Source: Comamonas sp. KCTC 72670 (GTDB lineage: Bacteria > Myxococcota > Myxococcia > Myxococcales > Myxococcaceae). Taken from it: a DNA stretch of 64,000 nucleotides. The stretch covers positions 825,102 to 889,101 of the forward strand of contig BNCN01000002.1 of NCBI GenBank assembly GCA_014656495.1, read 5' to 3'. A model generated the notes under the pieces. The model was given only the letters and a program-made list of their open reading frames with translations, was not told the DNA's origin and did not search any database. This document shows positions 49,463 to 58,065 of the stretch, piece after piece; the first letter of the stretch is position 1, and each line of letters begins with the position of its first letter. The position numbers were made by a program, and so were the translations under genes.

Positions 49463-49920
49463 GGCTTCACTGTGGCGCGCCTCTTCGGGGATTGCTTCTT
49501 CAATCCTGCTCGATGTGGCCGGGTCCGCTCCTTCTGGATGCAGGCGGGCAGCACCCGGTCCTCCGTGTGGTCCAGGGTGCGGTACTCGGACGGCGGCACG
49601 CCGACCAGCTTGGTGAAGCTCGCGCTGAACGAGCCCAGGGAGGACCAACCCACCGCCATGCACACCTCGGTGACGTTCATGTCGCCCCGGCGCAGCAGGG
49701 CCATCGCGCGCTCGACACGGCGTGTCATCAAATAGGAGTACGGGCTCTCTCCGTACTCCTGGCGAAATCGCCGCGAGAAGTGGGCAGGTGACATGTAGGC
49801 CGCCCGGGCAATCGCCTCGACGTCGAGATTGCTCTCGAACTCGCGGTCCATCAGGTCGCGGGCGCGCCGCAGGCTTGCAAGCTCGGCGAGTTCTCGCGCC
49901 AGGGCCTCTGAAGCAGACAT
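49459..49920 (-). CDS. AraC-family regulator, DNA-binding domain only
   Basis: About 153 residues from ATG 49920. Two helix-turn-helix units are visible: VEAIARAAYMSPAHFSRRFRQEYGESPYSYLMTRRVERAMALL and VTEVCMAVGWSSLGSFSASFTKLVGVPPSEYR. There is no ligand domain, so it may respond to the level of the protein itself or to a protein partner. The C-terminal ~30 residues are very basic. It overlaps the VOC gene by 4 bp and leads this two-gene operon. Confidence 0.85.
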   Translation of the reverse strand: MSASEALARELAELASLRRARDLMDREFESNLDVEAIARAAYMSPAHFSRRFRQEYGESPYSYLMTRRVERAMALLRRGDMNVTEVCMAVGWSSLGSFSASFTKLVGVPPSEYRTLDHTEDRVLPACIQKERTRPHRAGLKKQSPKRRATVKP

Positions 49921-50044
49921 GCGGGGCAGGGTATTCCGGCCCCAGACGAACACGAAGTGCAAACCGGCGAGCCACGGGGGCGCTGGTCGCACCGGTCGTC
50001 CAGGGTGGAAAAGGCGCGCGAGCGATGCAGGAGGGTGGTCCGCA

Positions 50045-51274
50045 TCAGGGCTGGCTCGCAGGGGTGGGGCGGGGCGACTTGGAGGAGCTTGCGCGGCCGG
50101 GCGTCAGCAGCACCTTCGTTCCGTGGGGCGCCACGGCGCTGATGGACACGTCCCAGTTGAACCGGTGCGCCAGTCTCTCCACGAGGGACAGGCCGATGCC
50201 GAGGCCCGTGTGCCCGGGCTCGGCCCGGCCGAAGCCCACGCCGGTGTCGGAGATGCTCCATTCCTCGGGTGAGACCCGGACGACGATGCGCCCCTGGGGC
50301 GTGTAGGCGAGCGCGTTCTTGATGAGGTTGCCCAGCATCACTCGGGCCACGGACCCGGGAAGCGGGACGAGGACCTCTTCGCTCGCTTCGATGACGAACT
50401 CCACCTCTGCGTGGGCGTCCTGGCGTCTGTACAGCGCGGCCATCTCCCGGGAGATGCCCACCAGCCCGCATGATTCGTTGGAGTTGCCGGGCCGGGCCAG
50501 CCAGAGGATGCCCTCCGTCAGCAACCCCATGTGATGCACGGCCTGCCGCAGACGGCTGAAGGTCTCCGCGTCCGCGGGTGGGGCCCGCTCCAATATCTCC
50601 ACCGCGCCTTGTGCCACGGCGAGGGGCGTGCGCAGCTCATGGCTCGCGTCCCGGTTGAAGGCTCGCTCTCGCGCCAGCAGCTCGTGGATTCGGGCATCCC
50701 GGACCCGCAGGGCTTCGGCCAGCGCTCTCACCTCGGTGACGCCCAGGGTCTCTGCCTGGGGAGGCGTGTCCGACTCGACGCGTGCCACGAGTTGTTCCAG
50801 GGGACGGCTCAGCCTGCGGGCGACCAGGAGGGACAGGCCCGCGGCGCCCAGCAGGGCGAGCAATGCGCTCGCCAGCAGCAGTCCGGACGTCCGGCGCAGA
50901 TGCCGGCTGGTGCTCGTGAGCTCCGTCGTGTCGAGGACCACGTAGCGCGTGGGGCCCGCCGGCGAGTCCGGCCGCACCGCGACGTGAAAGTGGCCGTGGC
51001 CCTGGGCGAAGACTTCGTATTGGCCATGGGGTGGGTCGAGGGGCAGCACATCGCCGAGCCAGGGTGGAAGGCTCGCGTGTCCCTCGTACGTCGTCGTTTC
51101 CAGGGCGGCCGTGCCGCCGTCCGCGGAGGTGGCGACGAGCCGGGCGAAGATGGCGTCCTCCAGGTCGTAGCTGAAGAGCGTGAAGAACGCCCCCATCAGG
51201 ATGAGCGCGAGCGCCGTGGACACCGCCATGGCGCCCAGGAGAAGCCTTCGGATCGACCTAGTCCTCGCGCGCAT
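50045..51274 (-). CDS. Sensor histidine kinase (two-component)
   Basis: About 409 residues from ATG 51274. TM1 is LLLGAMAVSTALALILMGAFF, the periplasmic region spans about residues 36-125, and TM2 is LLLASALLALLGAAGLSLLV followed by a HAMP-like region. The H box is DASHELRTPLAVAQG; the N, G1 and G2 boxes are NLIKNALAYTP, DTGVGFG and GLGIGLSLV. The periplasmic domain is small (~90 residues) with no family I recognise. It overlaps the response-regulator gene by 17 bp, so the pair is co-translated. Confidence 0.88.
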   Translation of the reverse strand: MRARTRSIRRLLLGAMAVSTALALILMGAFFTLFSYDLEDAIFARLVATSADGGTAALETTTYEGHASLPPWLGDVLPLDPPHGQYEVFAQGHGHFHVAVRPDSPAGPTRYVVLDTTELTSTSRHLRRTSGLLLASALLALLGAAGLSLLVARRLSRPLEQLVARVESDTPPQAETLGVTEVRALAEALRVRDARIHELLARERAFNRDASHELRTPLAVAQGAVEILERAPPADAETFSRLRQAVHHMGLLTEGILWLARPGNSNESCGLVGISREMAALYRRQDAHAEVEFVIEASEEVLVPLPGSVARVMLGNLIKNALAYTPQGRIVVRVSPEEWSISDTGVGFGRAEPGHTGLGIGLSLVERLAHRFNWDVSISAVAPHGTKVLLTPGRASSSKSPRPTPASQP

Positions 51275-51932
51275 CCAGGCTGTACCCTTTGTTGCGGTGG
51301 GTGGTGATGGCGTCGCCCATTCCCAACGCGGCGAGTGCCCCGCGCAGGGCATAGACATGGGTCCGCAAGGCACTGGACTCCGGCGCGTCATCGCCCCAGA
51401 GGTGGTGGGCCAGCGTGGCCGCCGAGACGGGCTCGGGCGCGGCCTCCATCAGCAGCCTCAGGAGGATGGCCTCGGTCTTGTTGATTCGGACGGCGTGCTC
51501 GCCTCGCCGGACCTGCCCCGTGGCGGGTTCCAGGGTGAGCGCCCCTGCCTTCAGCCGCTGTCCGCTGGGCGGGACGGGGCGCCGCGCCAGGGCCTCGAGC
51601 CGCAGCCGCAACTCCCTCAGGGAGAAAGGCTTGACGAGGTAGTCATCCGCGCCCGCGCGAAAGCCTTCCTCCTTGTCATCGAGCGTATCCCGCGCGGTCA
51701 GCATGAGGATGGGCACCAGCCGCGACGCGAGCTGCCGGTAGCGCTGACACACCTCGATACCGCTCATGCCCGGCAGCATCAGGTCCAGCACGATGACGTC
51801 GTACTCCTGGCCCAGGGCGAGCGTGAGTCCCTGGGGGCCGGTGACCGCGAAGTCGAGTTGGACGTCCGCCCCCAGGAACCGCGCGATGTTGGCCTGGAGG
51901 TCCAGGTTGTCCTCGACGACGAGCACTCGCAT
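51258..51932 (-). CDS. OmpR-family response regulator
   Basis: About 224 residues. The receiver domain has MRVLVVEDNLDLQANIARFL, the phosphoacceptor Asp50 in VLDLMLPGMSG, the Thr in LTARDTLDDKEEG, and the conserved Lys in YLVKPFSLRELRLRL. The winged-helix Trans_reg_C domain has INKTEAILLRLLMEAAPEPVSAATLAHHLWG and LRTHVYALRGALAA. It is upstream of, and overlapping with, its kinase. An 11-bp direct repeat in the divergent promoter (51980-52000) fits the DNA site of this family. Confidence 0.92.
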   Translation of the reverse strand: MRVLVVEDNLDLQANIARFLGADVQLDFAVTGPQGLTLALGQEYDVIVLDLMLPGMSGIEVCQRYRQLASRLVPILMLTARDTLDDKEEGFRAGADDYLVKPFSLRELRLRLEALARRPVPPSGQRLKAGALTLEPATGQVRRGEHAVRINKTEAILLRLLMEAAPEPVSAATLAHHLWGDDAPESSALRTHVYALRGALAALGMGDAITTHRNKGYSLDARED

Positions 51933-51979
51933 GAGGCGGCAGGTTAACAGCCGTGACGTCAATCCCAGGTCAAGCGTGG

Positions 51980-52000
51980 GCTGACGCGGAGCTGACGCGG
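51980..52000 (+). promoter_or_regulatory. 11-bp direct repeat, likely OmpR-type operator
   Basis: GCTGACGCGG occurs twice with one base between (51980-51989 and 51991-52000), giving the 11-bp period bound by tandem OmpR/PhoB-type monomers. It is 48 bp upstream of the response-regulator start and 44 bp upstream of the secreted-hydrolase start. Confidence 0.55.
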
Positions 52001-52043
52001 CTGCTGGCAGGGTGAAGGGGTTTTCACTGCTGGGAGAACCGTG

Positions 52044-52826
52044 ATGACCCGCTTGCTGCCGCTGTGCATGCTGCTCCTGTCTGCTTCCCTTGCCCGCGCC
52101 GCCGACACCGCGAATTCCATGGACGTGCGCGGCGCGGATGGAGCGCGCATCCCCACGCGCGTGCTGGAGCCGGAGGGGCGCATCGCCAATCCCCCCATCG
52201 CTGTTCTTCTGCACGGGCTCACGCGCCGCAAAGAGGACTGGCTGTCTGACGCGGGGCCGACCCACGGTGGAGTCCTGAAGGACGAGCTGCTGCGGGCCGG
52301 TTACCGCGTCTATCTCCTCGACGCTCGCCGGCACGGAGAGCGGGCGACGCCCGAGGCCAAACCGGGAGCACTGGCCAGGCTGGCCCATCAAGGCGAGCCC
52401 GCGCGGTACGTGGCGATGATCGCGGACACCGTGCGTGATGCGCAGGCGCTGCTCGAAGCCGTGCTCGCGAAAGGCCAGCCGCCGCGGGTGCTCGTCGCCG
52501 GGTACAGCATGGGCGCGCAGGTGGCGCTGCTCCTGGCGGCGCGTGAACCTCGCATCACCCACCTCGTCACGATGGTTCCGCCGCACATCGACCCGTCGAT
52601 GGAGGAGGTTGCCCCTTCCCGGCACATGGCGAAAGTTCACCAGGATTGGTTGCTCCTGACTGCGAACCAGGATGACTTCGCGCCTGTCGCGGACAGCCGT
52701 GCGCTGTTCGATGCCGCTCCGTCTCGCCGCAAGCGCCACAAGACGTTCGACGGCGGGCATGCGCTCCCTCGCGCGTACCTGGACGAGGTGCGCCGCTGGC
52801 TCCCGGGGGCCGTCAAGGCGCGATGA
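52044..52826 (+). CDS. Secreted alpha/beta hydrolase
   Basis: About 260 residues. The signal peptide is LLPLCMLLLSASLARAA. The mature hydrolase has PIAVLLHGLTRRKEDW (oxyanion), VYLLDARRHGERATPE, the nucleophile elbow AGYSMGAQVALLL and late TFDGGHALP, giving Ser, His and probably an Asp of QDDFAPVAD. It is an envelope esterase/peptidase. It starts 44 bp after the direct repeat of the divergent two-component system, so it is a likely target. An adjacent in-frame GTG (52041) could equally be the start. Confidence 0.8.
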   Translation: MTRLLPLCMLLLSASLARAADTANSMDVRGADGARIPTRVLEPEGRIANPPIAVLLHGLTRRKEDWLSDAGPTHGGVLKDELLRAGYRVYLLDARRHGERATPEAKPGALARLAHQGEPARYVAMIADTVRDAQALLEAVLAKGQPPRVLVAGYSMGAQVALLLAAREPRITHLVTMVPPHIDPSMEEVAPSRHMAKVHQDWLLLTANQDDFAPVADSRALFDAAPSRRKRHKTFDGGHALPRAYLDEVRRWLPGAVKAR

Positions 52827-52894
52827 CCTTCCGGCACCCGATGCGAGGAGTGGGGTAGGTTTCAGGCCCATCGCAAGGTGCCAGGAGTCACCCC

Positions 52895-53557
52895 ATGTCG
52901 CTCGTGGTCTACGGTCATCCCTTCTCTTCGTACACGCAGAAGGTGCTCATCGCGCTGTACGAGAACGCCACCCCCTTCGAGCTCCGCTGCATCGGGCCGG
53001 ACACGCCACAGCACGCGGCCGAGTGGCTGCGGCGTTGGCCGCTGCGCAAGTTCCCGCTGCTGGTGGATGGCGCGCGCGACATCGCGGAGACCAGCATCAT
53101 CATCGAGTACCTGCAGCGCGTGCACCCCGGGCCGGTGCGCCTGCTGCCCGAGGACCCGATGGCCGCGTTGGAGGTGCGCTTCCTCGACCGCTTCTTCGAC
53201 CTGCACGTCATGAATGCGGCGCAGCACGCGGTGGACGGGGCGCTGACGGGCGACCCCGTGAAGCGTCAGGAAGGGAAGGCCCTGGCCGAGAAGAAGCTGG
53301 AGGTTGCCTACGCGTGGCTGGAGGGGCAGCTCGCTGGAAGGACGTGGGCCGCCGCTGGCGCGGACTTCTCGCTGGCGGACTGCGCGGCCGCGCCGGCGCT
53401 GTTCTATGCGGACTGGACGCACCGCATCTCCGAGTCCTATCCCGTGCTGCGCGCCTACCGTGCGCGACTGCTCGCGCGCCCATCCTTCGCCCGGGCGGTG
53501 GATGAAGCGCGTCCGTTCCGGCCGCTCTTCCCCTTGGGGGCTCCGGACCGGGATTGA
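52895..53557 (+). CDS. Glutathione S-transferase family protein
   Basis: 220 residues with both GST domains. The N-terminal part is LVVYGHPFSSYTQKVLIALYENATPFELRC, then the cis-Pro motif RKFPLLVDGARDIAETSIIIEYL. The C-terminal domain has WAAAGADFSLADCAAAPALFYAD (N-capping box). The catalytic residue is probably Ser11/Ser12. A ribosome site AGGAG precedes the ATG. It follows the secreted hydrolase gene by 68 bp. Detoxification or glutathione-dependent isomerisation is likely, but the substrate cannot be deduced. Confidence 0.88.
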   Translation: MSLVVYGHPFSSYTQKVLIALYENATPFELRCIGPDTPQHAAEWLRRWPLRKFPLLVDGARDIAETSIIIEYLQRVHPGPVRLLPEDPMAALEVRFLDRFFDLHVMNAAQHAVDGALTGDPVKRQEGKALAEKKLEVAYAWLEGQLAGRTWAAAGADFSLADCAAAPALFYADWTHRISESYPVLRAYRARLLARPSFARAVDEARPFRPLFPLGAPDRD

Positions 53558-53575
53558 GATTCCGGGCGGCCGTTT

Positions 53576-55810
53576 TCACCGAGGCGCGCCCAGGGTCCGG
53601 AGGAAGAACAGCCCCACGTCGTCCTGGACGTAGCGGCTGGCGGGGCCCATGGGGGAATGCGGCTGTCCGGGCATGATGAGCAACTCGAAGCGCTTGTTGG
53701 CCCGGATGAGCGCCTCCGCCATCCGCATCGTCACGGAGAGCGAGGCGTTCACATCGCTGGTGCCGTGCATCAACTTCAGGTGCCCCTTCAGCTTGCTGGC
53801 GAGCGCGAGGTTGTCGCCCAGCGCGTAGCCCTGGGGATTGGCGCTCGGGAGGTTGAGGTAGGGCTCGTTGATGATGGCCTCTTCCTCCAGCGCTCCCGGC
53901 GCCGCGGCATAGCCCGCCTTGAAGAAGTCTGGCTCCGTCAGCATGCCGCGCAGCGTGAAGTATCCGCCCCACGAGCCCCCGTGGATTCCGACCCGCTCCA
54001 GGTCCATCCACGGACGTGAAGCCGCGGCTTGCTTCAGCCCTGTCACGTAATCGGGAATCTCCGTCTGGCCCACGCGGCCGTAGTTCGCGTCCTGGAAGGC
54101 CTTGCCCCGTCCTGTCGTTCCGCGCGGGTCCAGTATCACCACGATGAAGCCGAGCTGGGCCATGCCGCCAGCGGTCATCGACAGCCAGTTCCCGACGTAG
54201 CTCCAGGGCACCTCGTGGGTGAAGGGGCCCGCGTAGATGTAGGCGAGCACGGGGTAGCGCTTCGAGGCGTCGAAGTCGCGCGGCTTGTAGAGCACGCCGT
54301 GCAGCGGCGTGGTTCCATCCGCCGCCTTGACGAGGAGTGCCTCGGGCCGTGTGTCACCGAGCGCCTCGAGCTCACTCGCGTCCGACGTGGTGAGCCGCAC
54401 GCGCTTGTCACCCTCCATGGACACCAGCTCCCTCAGCCGGGGTTGCGTCCGCGAGGACCAGGTGTCCACGTAGTACCGGCCCGAGGGGGACAGCGTGATG
54501 CGGTGCATGCCCGAGCCCGACGACAGCCGCTTCAAGGCGCCGCCCTTCAGGCTGCCTCGGTAGAAGAGGTGCTCGTACGGCGCGCCGCTGTCGGCGGAGG
54601 CCAGCACATAGAGCGCGTCTCCCGTGGGTGAGCTTCCCACGACTTCGTGCACGGGGAAGGCGCCTCGGGTGAGCTGCCGCGCCTGCTTCCCAGCGCGGTC
54701 ATACGCGTACACGTGACGCCAGCCGTCGCGCTCGGACATCCAGAGGTAGCCGCGTCCTTCGGGCAGCGCCGTCACCTGCGTCGCCCAGCCGCCTACCGCG
54801 AAGTCCAGGCCGGCGACGAAGGTGTCCTTTCGCTCTTCACCCAGGATGTGCCGGCGTTTGCCTGACATGGGGTCCACGGCCGTCAGGTCCAGCCGCTTGG
54901 CGTTCCGTGCGAGGTGGAGACACAGGGCCTCGGTGCCCTCGGGGTTCCAGCCGGCGAACCAGTCATACGTCTCACCTTCGACGGGCGGAATGCGTGTCAC
55001 CCGGCCCGTCGCGACCTCCACGATGTGGAGCTCCGAGCGCGGCAGCGGCGTCCCCGTCTTCGCGTACGGGACCATCGTCACCTTCTCCAGCGCGCTGGCG
55101 TAGTCCACGACGGGCAGTTGATGGACGGCGCGTGCATCTTCCCGCCACACCGCCAGGAAGCGGCCATCTGGCGACCAGGGGCGCTCCGGAATCCGCCAGT
55201 CGAGGTTCTGCTCCCCCGTGCGCTCGACCACGGTGGCTCCCGCCGAGTCCAGCACCGCGAAGCCATCCGGGCGCTGGAGGGCGACCGAGCCACCTCGCGG
55301 CGCGAGGAAGTGGGCCCGGGACAACGCCAGCGCGGCCCGGTCCTCTGGCGGCAGCAACGTGACGCGGCCTCCGGTGAGGCCCAGGCCGAACGTCTTGCCC
55401 TCCAGTTGGAACACGATGCCTTGTTCATCGGGAGTGAACGCGACCTCGAAGAATCGCGGCGCTGTCACGGGCTTGCCCAGCAACGACGAGAGCTGCTGCC
55501 GCAGTTGCTCACCGGAAAGGAGTGGTTTCAGCTCACCCGACGTCGCGTGCGCGAGCACCCACGTCCCGCCGTCCTTGCCCTCACGGGACCAGAAGACCAG
55601 CCGGTCGCCCGCTCGCATCCATTGGGGCGGGACGAAGCTGTCCCGCAAGAGCTCCACCCGCCGGGTGAACCGGTGTGCCAGGTCCAGCTTCGCCTGGGTG
55701 GCGGCGTCGGGCGTGGCTCCCGAGGCCGCGGGGGCGTCTTCAAGCGCCAGGACTGGCGCCCCCGTCAACGACGCGAGCAGCAGGCCGAGGGGGACGAATC
55801 GGAGTCGCAT
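53576..55810 (-). CDS. Secreted S9-family prolyl oligopeptidase/DPP IV-like peptidase
   Basis: About 744 residues from ATG 55810. Signal peptide: FVPLGLLLASLTGAPVLALE. Residues ~50-480 form the N-terminal propeller (DPP IV N-type). The C-terminal peptidase domain has PVLAYIYAGPFTHEVPWSYVGNWLSMTAGG, the nucleophile motif GIHGGSWGGYFTLR and the Asp of LMHGTSDVNASLSVTMRMAEALI, with the His near PGQPHSP. DPP IV-like enzymes cleave X-Pro dipeptides from peptides; in a predator of other bacteria this is probably a nutrient-degrading or processing enzyme. It is divergent from a LysR gene. Confidence 0.88.
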   Translation of the reverse strand: MRLRFVPLGLLLASLTGAPVLALEDAPAASGATPDAATQAKLDLAHRFTRRVELLRDSFVPPQWMRAGDRLVFWSREGKDGGTWVLAHATSGELKPLLSGEQLRQQLSSLLGKPVTAPRFFEVAFTPDEQGIVFQLEGKTFGLGLTGGRVTLLPPEDRAALALSRAHFLAPRGGSVALQRPDGFAVLDSAGATVVERTGEQNLDWRIPERPWSPDGRFLAVWREDARAVHQLPVVDYASALEKVTMVPYAKTGTPLPRSELHIVEVATGRVTRIPPVEGETYDWFAGWNPEGTEALCLHLARNAKRLDLTAVDPMSGKRRHILGEERKDTFVAGLDFAVGGWATQVTALPEGRGYLWMSERDGWRHVYAYDRAGKQARQLTRGAFPVHEVVGSSPTGDALYVLASADSGAPYEHLFYRGSLKGGALKRLSSGSGMHRITLSPSGRYYVDTWSSRTQPRLRELVSMEGDKRVRLTTSDASELEALGDTRPEALLVKAADGTTPLHGVLYKPRDFDASKRYPVLAYIYAGPFTHEVPWSYVGNWLSMTAGGMAQLGFIVVILDPRGTTGRGKAFQDANYGRVGQTEIPDYVTGLKQAAASRPWMDLERVGIHGGSWGGYFTLRGMLTEPDFFKAGYAAAPGALEEEAIINEPYLNLPSANPQGYALGDNLALASKLKGHLKLMHGTSDVNASLSVTMRMAEALIRANKRFELLIMPGQPHSPMGPASRYVQDDVGLFFLRTLGAPR

Positions 55811-55863
55811 GCGCCGATGGTAGGGAGCGGGATTCTTCACCACCAATATATCTTTCGAGGCAC

Positions 55864-55886
55864 ATCGAGATGGATATCGTCTCGAT
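55864..55886 (+). promoter_or_regulatory. LysR-type palindrome abutting start codon
   Basis: ATCGAGA-N9-TCTCGAT is a perfect 7-bp inverted repeat ending one base before the LysR ATG at 55887. The AT-rich AATATATCT stretch around 55845 is a possible promoter. The position suggests autorepression and perhaps control of the divergent peptidase. Confidence 0.45.
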
Positions 55887-56789
55887 ATGGAATTCCGTCA
55901 GCTCCAGCTCTTCGTCGCGGTGGCGGAGGAGCTGCACTTCGGGCGCGCCGCCGCGCGCATCGGCATGGCCCAGCCGCCCTTCAGCCAGCAGATTCGCCGC
56001 CTGGAGTCGGAGCTGGGCGTCGAGCTGCTCATGCGCACGAGCCGCCGCGTCGCCCTCACCGCAGCGGGCGCCCGGTTGCTGGAGGAGGCGCGCGCGCTGC
56101 TGGCCCGGCGCGCGGATGTCATCCACGCGGTGCAGCAGGCGGCGAGCGGGGAGACGGGCACCTTGCGCGTCGGCTTCTCGGCGTCGTCCGCGTTTGGCGT
56201 CCTGCCAGACATCGTGCTGCGCTTCCGCACGCGGTTTCCGAAGGTCAAACTGGAGCTGGATGACAGCGAGACATTGAACGTGGGCGCCGCGCTCGCTGCC
56301 GGCGAGCTGGACATCGCCATTGTCCGGGCGCCGTTTCGCCACGAGGGCCTCATCGTCGAACGGCTGCTCCGGGAGCGCTTCGTGCTCGCCTTGCCAGCAC
56401 GGCACCCGCGTGCCCGCCAGCAGGTCGTCGCCCTGGCCTCGCTGGCGAGCGAGCCCTTCGTGCTCTTTCCCCGTCACTCCGCGCCGGGCCTGCACGACCT
56501 CGTGACGAGCATGTGTCTGGCGGCGGGTTTCTCTCCGAACATCCTCCAGGAGGCCAGCTCCTGGCCCTCCGTCGTCGGCATGGTGGAGGCGGGGCTGGGG
56601 CTCACCATCGCGCCAGCGTCCTCGCAGGCGCTGTGCCCCAAAGGCGTCGTGTTCCGCCCGCTGAGCGGCGCGCCCGGTCACGCGGAGCTGGTGGTGGCCT
56701 TTCCCGGACCGCGCCCGTCACCCGCTGCGCAGCATTTCCGGGTCCTCGCGCATGAAGCCGCGTCGCGCCCCGCCGAAAAGACAGACTGA
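55887..56789 (+). CDS. LysR-family transcriptional regulator
   Basis: 300 residues. HTH: MEFRQLQLFVAVAEELHFGRAAARIGMAQPPFSQQIRRLESELGVELLMRTSRRVALT. The effector domain has LRVGFSASSAFGVLPDIVLRF, FPKVKLELDDSE and GVVFRPLSGAPGHAELVVAFP. It is of the CbnR/BenM-like type (F-x-R-A-A-x-R-x-G-M-A-Q-P). It is divergent from the S9 peptidase gene, with a palindrome just before its start. The inducer is unknown. Confidence 0.9.
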   Translation: MEFRQLQLFVAVAEELHFGRAAARIGMAQPPFSQQIRRLESELGVELLMRTSRRVALTAAGARLLEEARALLARRADVIHAVQQAASGETGTLRVGFSASSAFGVLPDIVLRFRTRFPKVKLELDDSETLNVGAALAAGELDIAIVRAPFRHEGLIVERLLRERFVLALPARHPRARQQVVALASLASEPFVLFPRHSAPGLHDLVTSMCLAAGFSPNILQEASSWPSVVGMVEAGLGLTIAPASSQALCPKGVVFRPLSGAPGHAELVVAFPGPRPSPAAQHFRVLAHEAASRPAEKTD

Positions 56790-57003
56790 GCCGCTTCTTC
56801 GCGCCGTGTGGGCATGGTGAAGCGAAGCCTTGCGACGTGCCCGTAACGCATTGCGAGGCGAATGGCTCGAGCCGTGAACGTGTGGCGAGCCGACAATTCA
56901 GGGGCGCGGCCTGTCATGCATTGCTCGGGGGGTGTTAGTGTGTCTGTCGATGCCTTGGGGGAGATGGGCATCCGGCAAAGCGCAACTCCGAAAGGATGGA
57001 CAC

Positions 57004-58008
57004 ATGATGACGTGTAGCGGATGGGTACGTCTGTTCGCGGCAGTGGGTCTGGTCATGCTGGTTTTCCCTGAGGCCGCGAAGGCCCAGCCAGTCTTCATGG
57101 AGGAACATGTCGTCATTCTCATCGACCGCAGTGGCTCCATGGCCGTGACGCGCACGGATGGGAGCACCCGCTTCCAGGCGGGCCTCCTCATGGCGAGGGA
57201 TGACGTGGAGTTCGCGAGTCCTTCCGTGCCGCGATACACCGCAGTCTGGTCTTTCGAGGGGAGCACCTACTACAAACACCTCGATTTCACGCTGAACACC
57301 CAGCAGGTGTTGAACACCCTCAATTCCATCCAAGTGGGATACGGGGTCACGCCTCTGGCCTATGCGGCATGTGACGCCGTGGATGCGTTGATTACCTTCC
57401 GCACCCAGGTCCTGGCGAGGAAGCGGATTCAGCTCAGCTCGGACGGCATGGAGAACAGCAGCCCTCCGGGGACGCAGTGCCATGGGCCTGACAGCTCCAC
57501 GATGGCTGCCCAGTCCTGGCAGTGGAAGGTCCGCAACAAGCTCCGGACCGGAAACGCGCAGAATCCCAACGTGGTTCCCTTTGCGATTGTCTCAGACGTC
57601 ACCTTCTTCGGCGGCTTCGTGTCCGGGGTCTCTCCGAGCGGGGAGAAGGACTCCCTGATTCATGAGGTCTCCGAGAACGGGAGGAGCCTCGTGCCGGCCG
57701 GTCACGCGCTCCCTCCGGAGGACCCCTTCGTCGCGTACCTTCGAATGCTCGCGGTGGAGTCTGGCGGCCGGATGCGCGTGGTGGGTGACAACGCGCCCCG
57801 GCCCGTTCATGGGGATGTCAATGGGGACGGGTGTGTCGACATGCGGGATTACGACATCCTCCTCCTGAACTTCGGTCTGCGGGTGCCTCCGGGGGACCCG
57901 CGGGCGGATGTGAACCGCGACCTCGTGGTGGACTACTCCGACTACTCCGTCCTCATGGCCAACTGGGGCATGGGCGGCCGGTGCACCGCGACGCTCGGGG
58001 AGGAGTAA
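57004..58008 (+). CDS. Secreted VWA protein with dockerin-like tail (paralog A)
   Basis: About 334 residues. Signal peptide: FAAVGLVMLVFPEAAKAQ. The VWA domain starts HVVILIDRSGSM, with the canonical metal site D-x-S-x-S at 41-45. A later VTPLAYAACDAVDALI and LSSDGMENSSPPG belong to the domain. The last ~55 residues hold two EF-hand-like calcium loops (GDVNGDGCVDMRDYDIL and ADVNRDLVVDYSDYSVLM), as in type I dockerin modules. No cohesin is seen nearby, so the tail may be a generic Ca-binding or surface-attachment module. It is similar to the convergent gene at 58066. Confidence 0.82.
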   Translation: MMTCSGWVRLFAAVGLVMLVFPEAAKAQPVFMEEHVVILIDRSGSMAVTRTDGSTRFQAGLLMARDDVEFASPSVPRYTAVWSFEGSTYYKHLDFTLNTQQVLNTLNSIQVGYGVTPLAYAACDAVDALITFRTQVLARKRIQLSSDGMENSSPPGTQCHGPDSSTMAAQSWQWKVRNKLRTGNAQNPNVVPFAIVSDVTFFGGFVSGVSPSGEKDSLIHEVSENGRSLVPAGHALPPEDPFVAYLRMLAVESGGRMRVVGDNAPRPVHGDVNGDGCVDMRDYDILLLNFGLRVPPGDPRADVNRDLVVDYSDYSVLMANWGMGGRCTATLGEE

Positions 58009-58026
58009 CGCCGTTCTCGAAACGCC

Positions 58027-58056
58027 CGGCCCGGTGCGAGCGTTCGCGCCGGGCCG
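58027..58056. terminator. Bidirectional terminator between VWA paralogs
   Basis: CGGCCCGG pairs with CCGGGCCG (8 bp), with an inner GCG/CGC extension, in the 57-bp gap between the convergent VWA genes. The stem is very stable but no T-run follows. Confidence 0.6.
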
Positions 58057-58065
58057 TCGTGTTCG

